From: an uncultured Porphyromonadaceae bacterium
GTDB lineage: Bacteria > Bacteroidota > Bacteroidia > Bacteroidales > Muribaculaceae
Direction: 5' to 3'
Length of the DNA stretch: 9,575 nucleotides
Assembly (NCBI GenBank): GCA_947177605.1
Contig: CAMWUX010000028.1
Coordinates: 1 to 9,575, forward strand
Shown here: positions 1 to 6,427 of the stretch, in pieces
How the letters are laid out: each line of letters starts with the position of its first letter
Numbering within the stretch: the first letter of the stretch is position 1
Notes under the pieces: model-generated
Database searches by the model: none
Seen by the model: the letters and a program-made list of their open reading frames with translations, nothing else
What the model was told of the DNA's origin: nothing
Made by a program: the position numbers and the translations under genes

Positions 1-2403
1 TCGATCACGCCTTCGTTTGGCTATGAGGGTACGTGGGTACACGGATACGTATATCTCGACAAGGATTGCGACGGCCAGTTCAGTTTCGGAGTGGATGCGT
101 CGGACAATCTCGATACCACTACCGACCTCGTGTCGTATTCATTTTATCGTTCGTCGGAATCGGGCAACGGCAAGAATTCGGCCGGCACAAGCATATCTAA
201 TGCCAACGTGCTTACTACTCCGGCATTTACCATCCCCTCGAATCTCCAGCCGGGTATCTACCGTATGCGATACAAAATTGACTGGAACTGTATCGACGCA
301 GGCGGTAATATCGCCGCCGGCAACAACATCCTGGAAAATGGCGGCGGATGCTTCGACGTGTTGCTCAACATCCACGCCGATCAGGTGAGTGTGACTCAGG
401 ACAACCGCAATGGTGAAGTGCTTATGGCCTCCACCGGCAATACGATCAACGGCGACCGTGTGGCATTCGGCCAAGACCTGAAGATCCGCATGAATCCATC
501 GAACGGATTTGAATATACCGGTATACGTGTGCGCCACGGCTACAACCTCACCGGCGACTCGATCGTGAAGAGTAATCCCCAGTACCGCGACGTGTACTAT
601 TCGTCCGACCTGTTTGATGCCGACGACACATTTACCATTCCCGGCTCCGTAATCGATGGCGATGTGCTCATCGAAGGACTGTTTGTCGAGCAAGGTTCGA
701 TCAAGCGCACTAACGTGACTTACAATGTGGTGCTTGACGGCGAAATCATCGCCACAAATACCTATCGAGTGACTCCCGGCTCATCCTACCCCGCATTCAG
801 TATCTCATCGGAAGCCACGGATGAGTATTATTCGATTTCGTCTGTTCCCCAAGGTACCGTAGGCGATGATGACGTGACTGTGAATCTGACACTGACGCAG
901 AATCTGCCTTTTGAGTCGTGCTCCGCGATAGATGATGACACACCCTGGTATGTCCTATCGATCTCATACGACAAGAATCCTCTGCAATATAACGCATCTT
1001 CAAGTTATATCAATCTGTCGTCGACCACCGCTCCGTCGGCACAGGATTACGCCGCTCACTGGGCATTTGTCGGCAATGTGATAAGTGGCTTCAAAATTGT
1101 GAATCGCGCAGCAGGTGAAGGTTATGTGCTTTCCTCATCGACGGCTGTCACATCTTCCAACGATGGGAGCGTCTACCCGAAAGTCACCGCCGAGCCCGTA
1201 CCCGACGGCAACAACACTTATTGGGTACCCACCAAAAGTACCCACGCCAACGGCGGCTTCTTCCTCCATCAACTCGGCAACACGACTAACCGTATGAACA
1301 AGCGCGACGGACGGTTGGCCTACTGGGTAGGGGGTGCTGATGCAGGTTCCACCTTTACCGTGACGTCACTTACCGACGGTTTCCCCGAAGTGGAGTATTG
1401 CCTTCCCACACCTGTGTCGGGTCGATCTGTAAGCGGCTCGATCACGGACCGCACCGACAGGTATCTTACCGAGGCCGTTGTCACTGACGGCGTCTCCACC
1501 GTGACCATAGCCGGTGGTGGCAGCTCAAAGAATCGTCAGGTGTATGTAGACCGCACTAATGTGATCCTCAATACCGAACCCGGCAGGGAAATACAGATCA
1601 CCACAACAGGTGGAGGATTTTGGGTGAATACTTTCCTATATGTCGACTTTGACCTCAATGGTTTTACCGTGGACGACCGCCTGTTCAGCAACTACGAGGC
1701 GGGGGTATGCAACGTGCCCGGTGGCCTGACAATAACCTTCAACGTGCCCGAAGGGACACCCTCGGGCTACTACCGCGCACGCTTCATCCACGATTGGGAA
1801 AATACCGATCCGTGCTACTATGGCCAAAGCGGCAGCGATAACGGTGAGCTTGCGATCGACTTCTATATCAAGGTCACAGCGTATGGCGAATACACTGCCA
1901 CTGCATCCGGCAACGGCCACATAGAAGGATGGTCGAAGGTTGATGCCTCTACCGGCCTCCCTAAAGCCGGCGCAGTAGAGTATTCAAGCGGTGACAAGAT
2001 CGCTATCGACGGCAATTCGCAGTTGGGCATCTTAATAGTGCCTGACATCGACGCTGCTACGGGCAATTACTACCCCGTATCGGCTGTTGTGATCAATAAT
2101 GGTGACGAACAGCTGTCGTTCGACGAAAATGCAGTCCGCTTTATTGAAATTAATTCCGAAAATCCGGAAGGCGACTACTACAAGGCTCTGTGTGTACGGC
2201 TCAAGCCAGTAGCCGGGGATGTGCATGTATCGGCAATGTTCGATACTGAATTGGCCGGGATCATAAATGTGATCATGGATCCTGACCAACCGGTCAGCGT
2301 ATATAATCTTCAGGGTGTAGAGGTGAAGCCGAGCAATATCATACCGGGCTTCTATATCATACGTCAGGGCGACAAATCCTGCAAAGTGTACATCGCCGAA
2401 TAA
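1..2403 (+). CDS. Large multidomain surface/exported protein with duplicated GEVED-like modules and C-terminal tail (5' partial)
   Basis: The reading frame is open from base 1 to the TAA at 2401-2403, so 800 residues are visible and the true start and any signal peptide lie to the left. Window residues 1-123 look like a GEVED-type beta domain ('VYLDKDCDGQFS' then 'GIYRMRYKIDWN'). Residues 124-235 resemble a divergent InlB-like beta repeat. Residues 236-305 form a beta linker. Residues 311-462 read like a trefoil/lectin-type 'WYVLSISYDKNPLQYN...' domain. Residues 466-630 are a second GEVED-like domain ('LYVDFDLNGFTVDDR', 'SGYYRARFIHDWEN'). Residues 631-735 are a second InlB-like unit. The last ~35 residues ('SVYNLQGVEV', 'GFYIIRQGDK', 'KVYIAE') match the short tail common on secreted or surface Bacteroidales proteins and resembling type IX sorting domains. 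No catalytic motif is seen, so adhesion or glycan binding is inferred, not shown. Domain names are by eye. The next feature is a hairpin 27 nt downstream. Confidence 0.85.
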   Translation, partial: SITPSFGYEGTWVHGYVYLDKDCDGQFSFGVDASDNLDTTTDLVSYSFYRSSESGNGKNSAGTSISNANVLTTPAFTIPSNLQPGIYRMRYKIDWNCIDAGGNIAAGNNILENGGGCFDVLLNIHADQVSVTQDNRNGEVLMASTGNTINGDRVAFGQDLKIRMNPSNGFEYTGIRVRHGYNLTGDSIVKSNPQYRDVYYSSDLFDADDTFTIPGSVIDGDVLIEGLFVEQGSIKRTNVTYNVVLDGEIIATNTYRVTPGSSYPAFSISSEATDEYYSISSVPQGTVGDDDVTVNLTLTQNLPFESCSAIDDDTPWYVLSISYDKNPLQYNASSSYINLSSTTAPSAQDYAAHWAFVGNVISGFKIVNRAAGEGYVLSSSTAVTSSNDGSVYPKVTAEPVPDGNNTYWVPTKSTHANGGFFLHQLGNTTNRMNKRDGRLAYWVGGADAGSTFTVTSLTDGFPEVEYCLPTPVSGRSVSGSITDRTDRYLTEAVVTDGVSTVTIAGGGSSKNRQVYVDRTNVILNTEPGREIQITTTGGGFWVNTFLYVDFDLNGFTVDDRLFSNYEAGVCNVPGGLTITFNVPEGTPSGYYRARFIHDWENTDPCYYGQSGSDNGELAIDFYIKVTAYGEYTATASGNGHIEGWSKVDASTGLPKAGAVEYSSGDKIAIDGNSQLGILIVPDIDAATGNYYPVSAVVINNGDEQLSFDENAVRFIEINSENPEGDYYKALCVRLKPVAGDVHVSAMFDTELAGIINVIMDPDQPVSVYNLQGVEVKPSNIIPGFYIIRQGDKSCKVYIAE

Positions 2404-2429
2404 TCAGTCCCCCCTGTAGAATCAGACTA

Positions 2430-2460
2430 AGCGGGCGCTCCCGAGGTGGGAGCGCCCGCT
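2430..2460. terminator. Hairpin between convergent surface-protein gene and tRNA-Arg, probable bidirectional terminator
   Basis: A perfect 13-bp inverted repeat (arms 2430-2442 and 2448-2460, AGCGGGCGCTCCC and its complement) encloses a 5-nt loop, GAGGT. It begins 27 nt after the stop of the surface-protein gene and lies 17 nt beyond the CCA end of the tRNA on the other strand, so it can serve both convergent transcripts. Neither side has a clear uridine tract (GTGATTGTAT on the plus side, AGTCTGATTC on the minus side). It is therefore not a textbook intrinsic terminator. It may act with Rho or mainly protect 3' ends. Confidence 0.7.
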
Positions 2461-2477
2461 GTGATTGTATGTCGCTT

Positions 2478-2552
2478 TGGTACGCCCGTGGGGAGTCGAA
2501 CCCCAATCGTCGGAACCGGAATCCGATATTCTATCCATTGAACTACGGGCGC
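2478..2552 (-). tRNA. tRNA-Arg, anticodon CCG
   Basis: Read on the minus strand from 2552, the sequence folds into a complete cloverleaf. The 7-bp acceptor stem GCGCCCG pairs with CGGGCGT, with a G1-U72 wobble as its first pair. The D arm is GTTC/GAAT around AATGGATA. The anticodon stem is TCGGA/TCCGA with loop TTCCGGT, giving anticodon CCG, which reads Arg codon CGG. The variable loop is 4 nt. The T arm is TGGGG/CCCCA around TTCGACT. The discriminator is A at 2481 and CCA is encoded at 2480-2478. The mature body without CCA is 72 nt. The 'GGA' of the D loop supplies the A20-type arginine identity base. No mispairs suggest decay, so it looks functional. It is transcribed divergently from ung and its own promoter elements lie at 2572-2603. 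Confidence 0.96.
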
Positions 2553-2571
2553 TTTTTCCGGCTTGCAGGTG

Positions 2572-2603
2572 CAAAATTACGCCATAATTTGTAAATTTGC
2601 AAA
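2572..2603 (-). promoter_or_regulatory. Bacteroidetes-type promoter for tRNA-Arg
   Basis: On the minus strand, TTTG (plus-strand CAAA, 2600-2603) is followed by exactly 20 nt and then TAATTTTG (plus-strand CAAAATTA, 2572-2579). This is a full match to the known Bacteroidetes -33/-7 consensus TTTG-N19-21-TAnnTTTG. The predicted start is near 2567-2568, about 15 nt before the tRNA 5' end at 2552, leaving a short leader for RNase P to remove. Confidence 0.75.
2592..2599 (+). promoter_or_regulatory. Probable -7 element of the ung operon promoter
   Basis: TAAATTTG at 2592-2599 fits TAnnTTTG and lies 24 nt upstream of the ung ATG, predicting a start near 2603-2604 and a 5' leader of about 20 nt. 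The place where a -33 box should be (around 2568-2571, GGTG) matches TTTG at only two of four positions, so this promoter looks weaker than the tRNA promoter it overlaps. The surrounding 2580-2610 is strongly A/T-rich, unlike the coding DNA on either side. Confidence 0.55.
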
Positions 2604-2623
2604 AATTGAACTGCTCATTATAT

Positions 2624-3286
2624 ATGGACGTACGTATCGAACCGACCTGGAAATCGGCCTTGGCTGCCGAATGGGAGAAGCCCTACTTCGCGGAGCTGAG
2701 CCGCTTTATCCACGAGGAATACCGCCGCGGTCCGGTGTATCCGCCTGCGGGAAGGATCTTCGCGGCGTTTGACGCCTGCCCTCTGCCGGACACTAAGGTG
2801 GTGATCCTCGGTCAGGATCCTTACCACGGTCCGGGTCAGGCCAACGGGCTCTGCTTCTCGGTGGCTCCGGAGGTGGAGATCCCGCGATCGCTCGTGAATA
2901 TCTTCAAGGAGGTATCGGCCGATACGGGTGCTCCGATTCCGGCCAACGGCGATCTGACGCGCTGGGCGCGCCAAGGAGTATTGCTGCTCAACGCTACGCT
3001 TACGGTACGCGCCCATCAGGCGGGATCGCATCAGGGACACGGCTGGGAGCAGCTGACCGACGCGGCTATCGCCGCCCTGAGTGCCGATCCGTCGCCGAAG
3101 GTATTTATCCTCTGGGGTGCGTGGGCCGGCCGCAAGAGTGAACTGATCGACGGCAGCCGCCATCTGATACTGAAGAGTGCGCATCCGTCGCCGCTGAGTG
3201 CATCGCGCGGATTTTTCGGCAATCACCACTTCACGCGCGCCAATCAATTTCTTACCGACCACAACCGCACTCCTATAGTATGGTGA
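2624..3286 (+). CDS. ung: Uracil-DNA glycosylase (family 1, Ung)
   Basis: This is a 220-residue family-1 uracil-DNA glycosylase, the cytoplasmic enzyme that cuts uracil from DNA as the first step of base excision repair. The catalytic water-activating motif GQDPYHG is at residues 63-69 (Asp65, His68). The uracil-recognition motif LLNATLTV carries Asn123. The DNA-intercalation and catalytic loop HPSPLSASRGFFG starts at His187. Asn123 and His187 fall at the same numbers as in the Escherichia coli enzyme and Asp65 is one off (Asp64), so the length is full and ungapped. The ATG at 2624 is chosen over an in-frame TTG at 2597 because that TTG lies inside the predicted -7 promoter element. The gene is first in a plus-strand operon and its last 7 nt overlap the start of the next gene. 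Confidence 0.96.
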   Translation: MDVRIEPTWKSALAAEWEKPYFAELSRFIHEEYRRGPVYPPAGRIFAAFDACPLPDTKVVILGQDPYHGPGQANGLCFSVAPEVEIPRSLVNIFKEVSADTGAPIPANGDLTRWARQGVLLLNATLTVRAHQAGSHQGHGWEQLTDAAIAALSADPSPKVFILWGAWAGRKSELIDGSRHLILKSAHPSPLSASRGFFGNHHFTRANQFLTDHNRTPIVW

Positions 3287-4542
3287 TACTGCGCCACATA
3301 TTATTATTATCGGTGCTTCTATGGACGATGGCAGCGGCCGCGGCTTCGCAGCCGGTGCGCACGGCTATCTTCGATCCGACGATCAAGACGCTTCAGGTCG
3401 AGGTGGCCGGCGTGCAATCGGATCCGGCGGTGATGATAATGGATTCCGACGACCGACTGACCATCTCATTTGACCAACTGGCTGACGACCGACGCTATAT
3501 GAGGTGCTCGCTGACGCACTGCGATCCGCTATGGCGTCCGGACAATCTCACGCCGGTGGAATATACCTCGCTCAACGAGGACTATATAGAGGACTACGCG
3601 CTGTCGGGGCCAACGATGGTACGCTACGTCAACTATCGCTTCTCGCTGCCTACCCAGCGGCTTACGTTGCCGATCTCAGGCAACTATCTGCTGCGCGTGT
3701 ACGACGAGTCGGATCCTGACTCCACGCTGCTGCAAGTGGCTTTCTGTGTGCTCGACCCGAAAATGAGGGTGGCACCGTCGGTGACGTCGCGCACCGATAT
3801 CGACTACAACGACGCTCACCAGCAACTCTCAGTAGCGCTCTATCCGAGCGATGTGAGGATTGCGGATCCGCCGTCGGAGCTGGCGGTGGTGGTGTCGCAA
3901 AACGGCAGGCCCGATACGGAAGTGGTGCTGACCACTCCTATGCTCATTACTTCGGACTGCATCACATACAGCGGTAACCGTGCGCTTATATTTCCGGCCA
4001 GCAATGAATACCGCCGAATGGAGACGGTGTCGGTCAACTATCCGTCGATGCACGTGGAGGGTGTGGACTTCATCGATCCTTTCTACCACGCCACGCTCTA
4101 TACCGACGAGCCGCGCAATACCGACCACTATCTCTATGACCGCACGCAGCACGGACGCTTCCGCATCCGCGAATACAATTCGGACGATTCGGATACCGAG
4201 GCCGACTATCTGCTCACCCACTTCACGCTCGATCTGCCATATCAGCCGGAGGCCGACATATACATCGACGGCTACTTCACCAATCACCGCTTCGATCCTG
4301 ACTGGCGCATGATCTACAATCCGGCATCGGGACACTACGAACTCACCGCGCTGCTCAAGCAGGGTGCCTACAACTATCAGTATCTTCTGGTGCCGAAGGG
4401 GTCGGAGCGCGGACTTACGTCGCCTATCGAAGGTGACCTGTATCAGACCGTAAACGAATATTTCATCCGGGTATATTACCGCCCGACAGGCTCGCGCTAC
4501 TATCAGCTGATCGGCGCGGGCTCCGTCACATCCGGTTTATAA
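3280..4542 (+). CDS. DUF5103 family / type IX secretion system plug-like protein
   Basis: The 420-residue protein has a signal peptide (basic start, hydrophobic run to about residue 19, then small residues with probable cleavage near 22-24), so it is exported to the periplasm or cell surface. Residues ~28-160 carry the hallmark N-terminal beta domain of DUF5103 ('HCDPLWRPDNL' at 80-90, 'SGNYLLRVY' at 133-141). The rest is beta-rich with many aromatic residues and ends in 'EYFIRVYYRP...YYQLIGAG'. The family includes the Plug protein that closes the periplasmic side of the SprA translocon in Flavobacterium johnsoniae, which is established knowledge. A role in gating an outer-membrane translocon here is inference, since no other secretion gene is in the window. 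The ATG lies inside the end of ung (ATGGTGA, 3280-3286), implying translational coupling. No frameshift or truncation is seen. Confidence 0.88.
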   Translation: MVILRHILLLSVLLWTMAAAAASQPVRTAIFDPTIKTLQVEVAGVQSDPAVMIMDSDDRLTISFDQLADDRRYMRCSLTHCDPLWRPDNLTPVEYTSLNEDYIEDYALSGPTMVRYVNYRFSLPTQRLTLPISGNYLLRVYDESDPDSTLLQVAFCVLDPKMRVAPSVTSRTDIDYNDAHQQLSVALYPSDVRIADPPSELAVVVSQNGRPDTEVVLTTPMLITSDCITYSGNRALIFPASNEYRRMETVSVNYPSMHVEGVDFIDPFYHATLYTDEPRNTDHYLYDRTQHGRFRIREYNSDDSDTEADYLLTHFTLDLPYQPEADIYIDGYFTNHRFDPDWRMIYNPASGHYELTALLKQGAYNYQYLLVPKGSERGLTSPIEGDLYQTVNEYFIRVYYRPTGSRYYQLIGAGSVTSGL

Positions 4543-4547
4543 CTATA

Positions 4548-5165
4548 ATGTCAACAGAAGAAACCATCATGCTACAGATAAAGGACGCTCTGGTGAGCCT
4601 CGATCTCGCCGAGGAATTTTTTTGCTGCGATCTCGACAGCTGTCTCGGCGAATGCTGCATCGAGGGAGACGCCGGCGCACCTATCACCGAGACCGAATAC
4701 GAAGAACTCAAGAATCTCGTCGAGGTAGTGGAGCCGTATCTGCTTCCTGCCGCCAAGGAGCGCATCGCCGAAGCCGGTGTGGGCTATGTGGATGAAGAGG
4801 GGGATCTGGTGACCCAGATTGTCGACGGGCGCAACTGCGTGTTTACCACATACGGTCCCGGCGGCAAGTGTCTCTGCGCGATCGAGAAGGCGTATCGCGA
4901 GGGGAAATGCTCGATGCGCAAGCCGATATCGTGCTATCTCTATCCGCTGCGCCTCACGGAGTATCCGACGTTCACCGCCGTCAACTACCACCGCTGGAAG
5001 ATATGCAAGTGCGCCCGGGTGGCCGGCCGAGCCAAAGGAATCCGCCTGTATGAATTCATGCGCGAGCCGCTGATAGAGCGGTTTGGCCAAGAGTGGTACG
5101 ACGAACTTGCAGAGGCCTGCCAAGCCTACCTCAGCGAATACGGCGACGGCGGTAGCAAATGCTGA
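4548..5165 (+). CDS. DUF3109 family cysteine-rich protein (YkgJ-like putative metal or Fe-S binder)
   Basis: The 205-residue cytoplasmic protein has no signal peptide or membrane segment. It contains 14 cysteines, clustered at 26/27, 32, 36/37 ('CCDLDSCLGECC'), 97, 108/110, 121, 129 and 153/155. The 'CCIEGDAGAPIT' segment is typical of the Bacteroidetes DUF3109 family, which is related to the YkgJ/UPF0153 cysteine-cluster proteins thought to bind zinc or an iron-sulfur cluster. The true activity is unknown. It follows the plug-like gene by 5 nt and is the last gene of the ung operon. The start at 4548 follows an A/T-rich 'TAACTATA' context. A second Met (residue 8, 4569) begins 'MLQIKDALVSLDL', where I recall family members usually starting, so the real start may be 4569. 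The 3' end overlaps the convergent MATE gene by 35 bp. Confidence 0.88.
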   Translation: MSTEETIMLQIKDALVSLDLAEEFFCCDLDSCLGECCIEGDAGAPITETEYEELKNLVEVVEPYLLPAAKERIAEAGVGYVDEEGDLVTQIVDGRNCVFTTYGPGGKCLCAIEKAYREGKCSMRKPISCYLYPLRLTEYPTFTAVNYHRWKICKCARVAGRAKGIRLYEFMREPLIERFGQEWYDELAEACQAYLSEYGDGGSKC

Positions 5166-6420
5166 GTACGATGCCGCGAGTGAGCAGGTAAGTCACGAAT
5201 GCGAGCCACAGGCCGTGATTGCCCATCACGGGAAATGCGATGAAGCATACGGCGAAATATACGGCTGCCGCCACGGCCATGCTAAGCAGCATCGAGCGCG
5301 TGGCCGTAAGGCCGATGAAGATGCCGTCCCACGAGAAGGCCATGAATCCCATCACCGGAATCGACGCCACCCACAGCGAATATTCAGCCGCCGAGGCTAC
5401 GACGCGCTCGTCGGTGGTGAGCCATCCGCACACCATATCGGCTCCGACGGCATATACGATGGTGAAGAGCAGCGCCACTCCCCCGCCGGCCACGAGCAGA
5501 TAGCGCACACTGCGGCGGAGCATCCGGGCGTCGGAACGCCCGAAGTATTTTCCCACCAATGCCTCGCCGGCAAAGGCAAGGCCATCCATGAAGAAACTGA
5601 AGAAGGTGAAAAACTGGAGCAGCAATACGTTGGTGGCAAGCATCACATCGCCCTGAGCGGCTCCCTGACGAGTGAACCAGACAGAGACTCCTACCAGGCA
5701 GACTGTGCGGAGCAGTATGTCGGTATTGATGCTGAACAGCCGTCCAAGCCCACGGAAACATGATGCGACGGATACGCGCCGGAAGCCGTAGTGTCGCCCG
5801 ATGAACAGAAGCGTGAGGAGGAATCCGGCCCACTGCGCCGTGAGTGTGCCCAAGGCTACGCCTTCGATCTTCATGCCTGCTCCGAATACCAGCACCAGAC
5901 TAAGCGCAATGTTGAGCAGATTGATGAAGATGGATGTCCACATAGGCAGGCGGGAATTCTGCATACCTACACACCAGCCTGTGAGGGCCGACATACCGAG
6001 CGAGGCGGGCGCGCCCCATATACAGATACGGAAGTAGGACGATGCAAGAGCGGCGGCCGGCGCATCGGCCTCGATAAGGGAGAGGAGCAGGCGCTCAAGA
6101 GGTATCTGAAGGACGATCATTGTCAGGCCGATGCAGGTGGCCAATCCAAGCGCCTGATACAGCACTACACGGGTATTGCCAGCCGAGCCGTAGGTCTGCG
6201 CAGTAAGTCCTGACGTGCCCATCCGAAGGAATCCGAAAAGCCAGTACAGGAGATTGAACATGGTACCGCCAACGGCGATGGCTGCCAGTAAAACGGCACT
6301 CCCCGCGTGGCCAAGAATAGCCACGTCGGAGAGCGCGAGTATGGGAGTAGTGATATTGGTGATTACCGCCGGAATGGCGATTGCGGCAATGCTGCGTGCA
6401 AGTCGGCGGTCACGGATCAT
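5131..6420 (-). CDS. MATE family efflux transporter, DinF subfamily
   Basis: This is a 429-residue inner-membrane antiporter of the MATE family, the usual length, with about 12 membrane segments. The first segments read 'IPAVITNITTPILALSDVAILG', with Asp32 in the position of the conserved TM1 acidic residue of the DinF branch. The loop 'GFLRMGTSGLTAQTYG' (63-78), 'WCVGMQNSRLPM' and 'FMDGLAFAGEALVGKYFGRSD' are all characteristic of DinF-type exporters. Family members use an H+ or Na+ gradient to expel organic cations or drugs; the substrate here cannot be predicted. The ATG is 7 nt after the OPT gene stop, so the two are very likely one transcript. The basic tail 'YRRRRIR' is encoded in the 35 bp shared with the opposite-strand DUF3109 gene. 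No terminator hairpin follows. Confidence 0.93.
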   Translation of the reverse strand: MIRDRRLARSIAAIAIPAVITNITTPILALSDVAILGHAGSAVLLAAIAVGGTMFNLLYWLFGFLRMGTSGLTAQTYGSAGNTRVVLYQALGLATCIGLTMIVLQIPLERLLLSLIEADAPAAALASSYFRICIWGAPASLGMSALTGWCVGMQNSRLPMWTSIFINLLNIALSLVLVFGAGMKIEGVALGTLTAQWAGFLLTLLFIGRHYGFRRVSVASCFRGLGRLFSINTDILLRTVCLVGVSVWFTRQGAAQGDVMLATNVLLLQFFTFFSFFMDGLAFAGEALVGKYFGRSDARMLRRSVRYLLVAGGGVALLFTIVYAVGADMVCGWLTTDERVVASAAEYSLWVASIPVMGFMAFSWDGIFIGLTATRSMLLSMAVAAAVYFAVCFIAFPVMGNHGLWLAFVTYLLTRGIVLSICYRRRRIR

Positions 6421-6427
6421 CGGTGAA

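Noticed and set aside
91..96. GTG as the start of the surface-protein gene
   Set aside because: The same frame is open and domain-like back to base 1 ('GTWVHGYVYLDKDCDG'), so the gene simply continues past the left edge.
139..693. 184-codon minus-strand open frame inside the surface-protein gene
   Set aside because: It is the complement of a strongly supported coding frame. No promoter or distinct coding signature supports it.
2481..2552. G1-U72 wobble in the tRNA acceptor stem as a sign of a pseudogene
   Set aside because: All other stems pair, CCA is encoded and a consensus promoter precedes it. A terminal wobble pair is tolerated, so the gene is read as functional.
2597..2599. TTG as the start of ung
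   Set aside because: It would add nine non-conserved residues and lies within the predicted -7 promoter element. The ATG at 2624 gives the normal family length.
2618..3262. 214-codon minus-strand open frame antisense to ung
   Set aside because: It mirrors the ung codons, is Arg-rich and has no domain. Ung is unambiguous from its catalytic motifs.
5083..5763. 226-codon plus-strand open frame antisense to the MATE gene
   Set aside because: The composition is His/Glu/Lys-rich and repetitive, there is no family match by eye, and the opposite strand encodes a clear full-length MATE protein.
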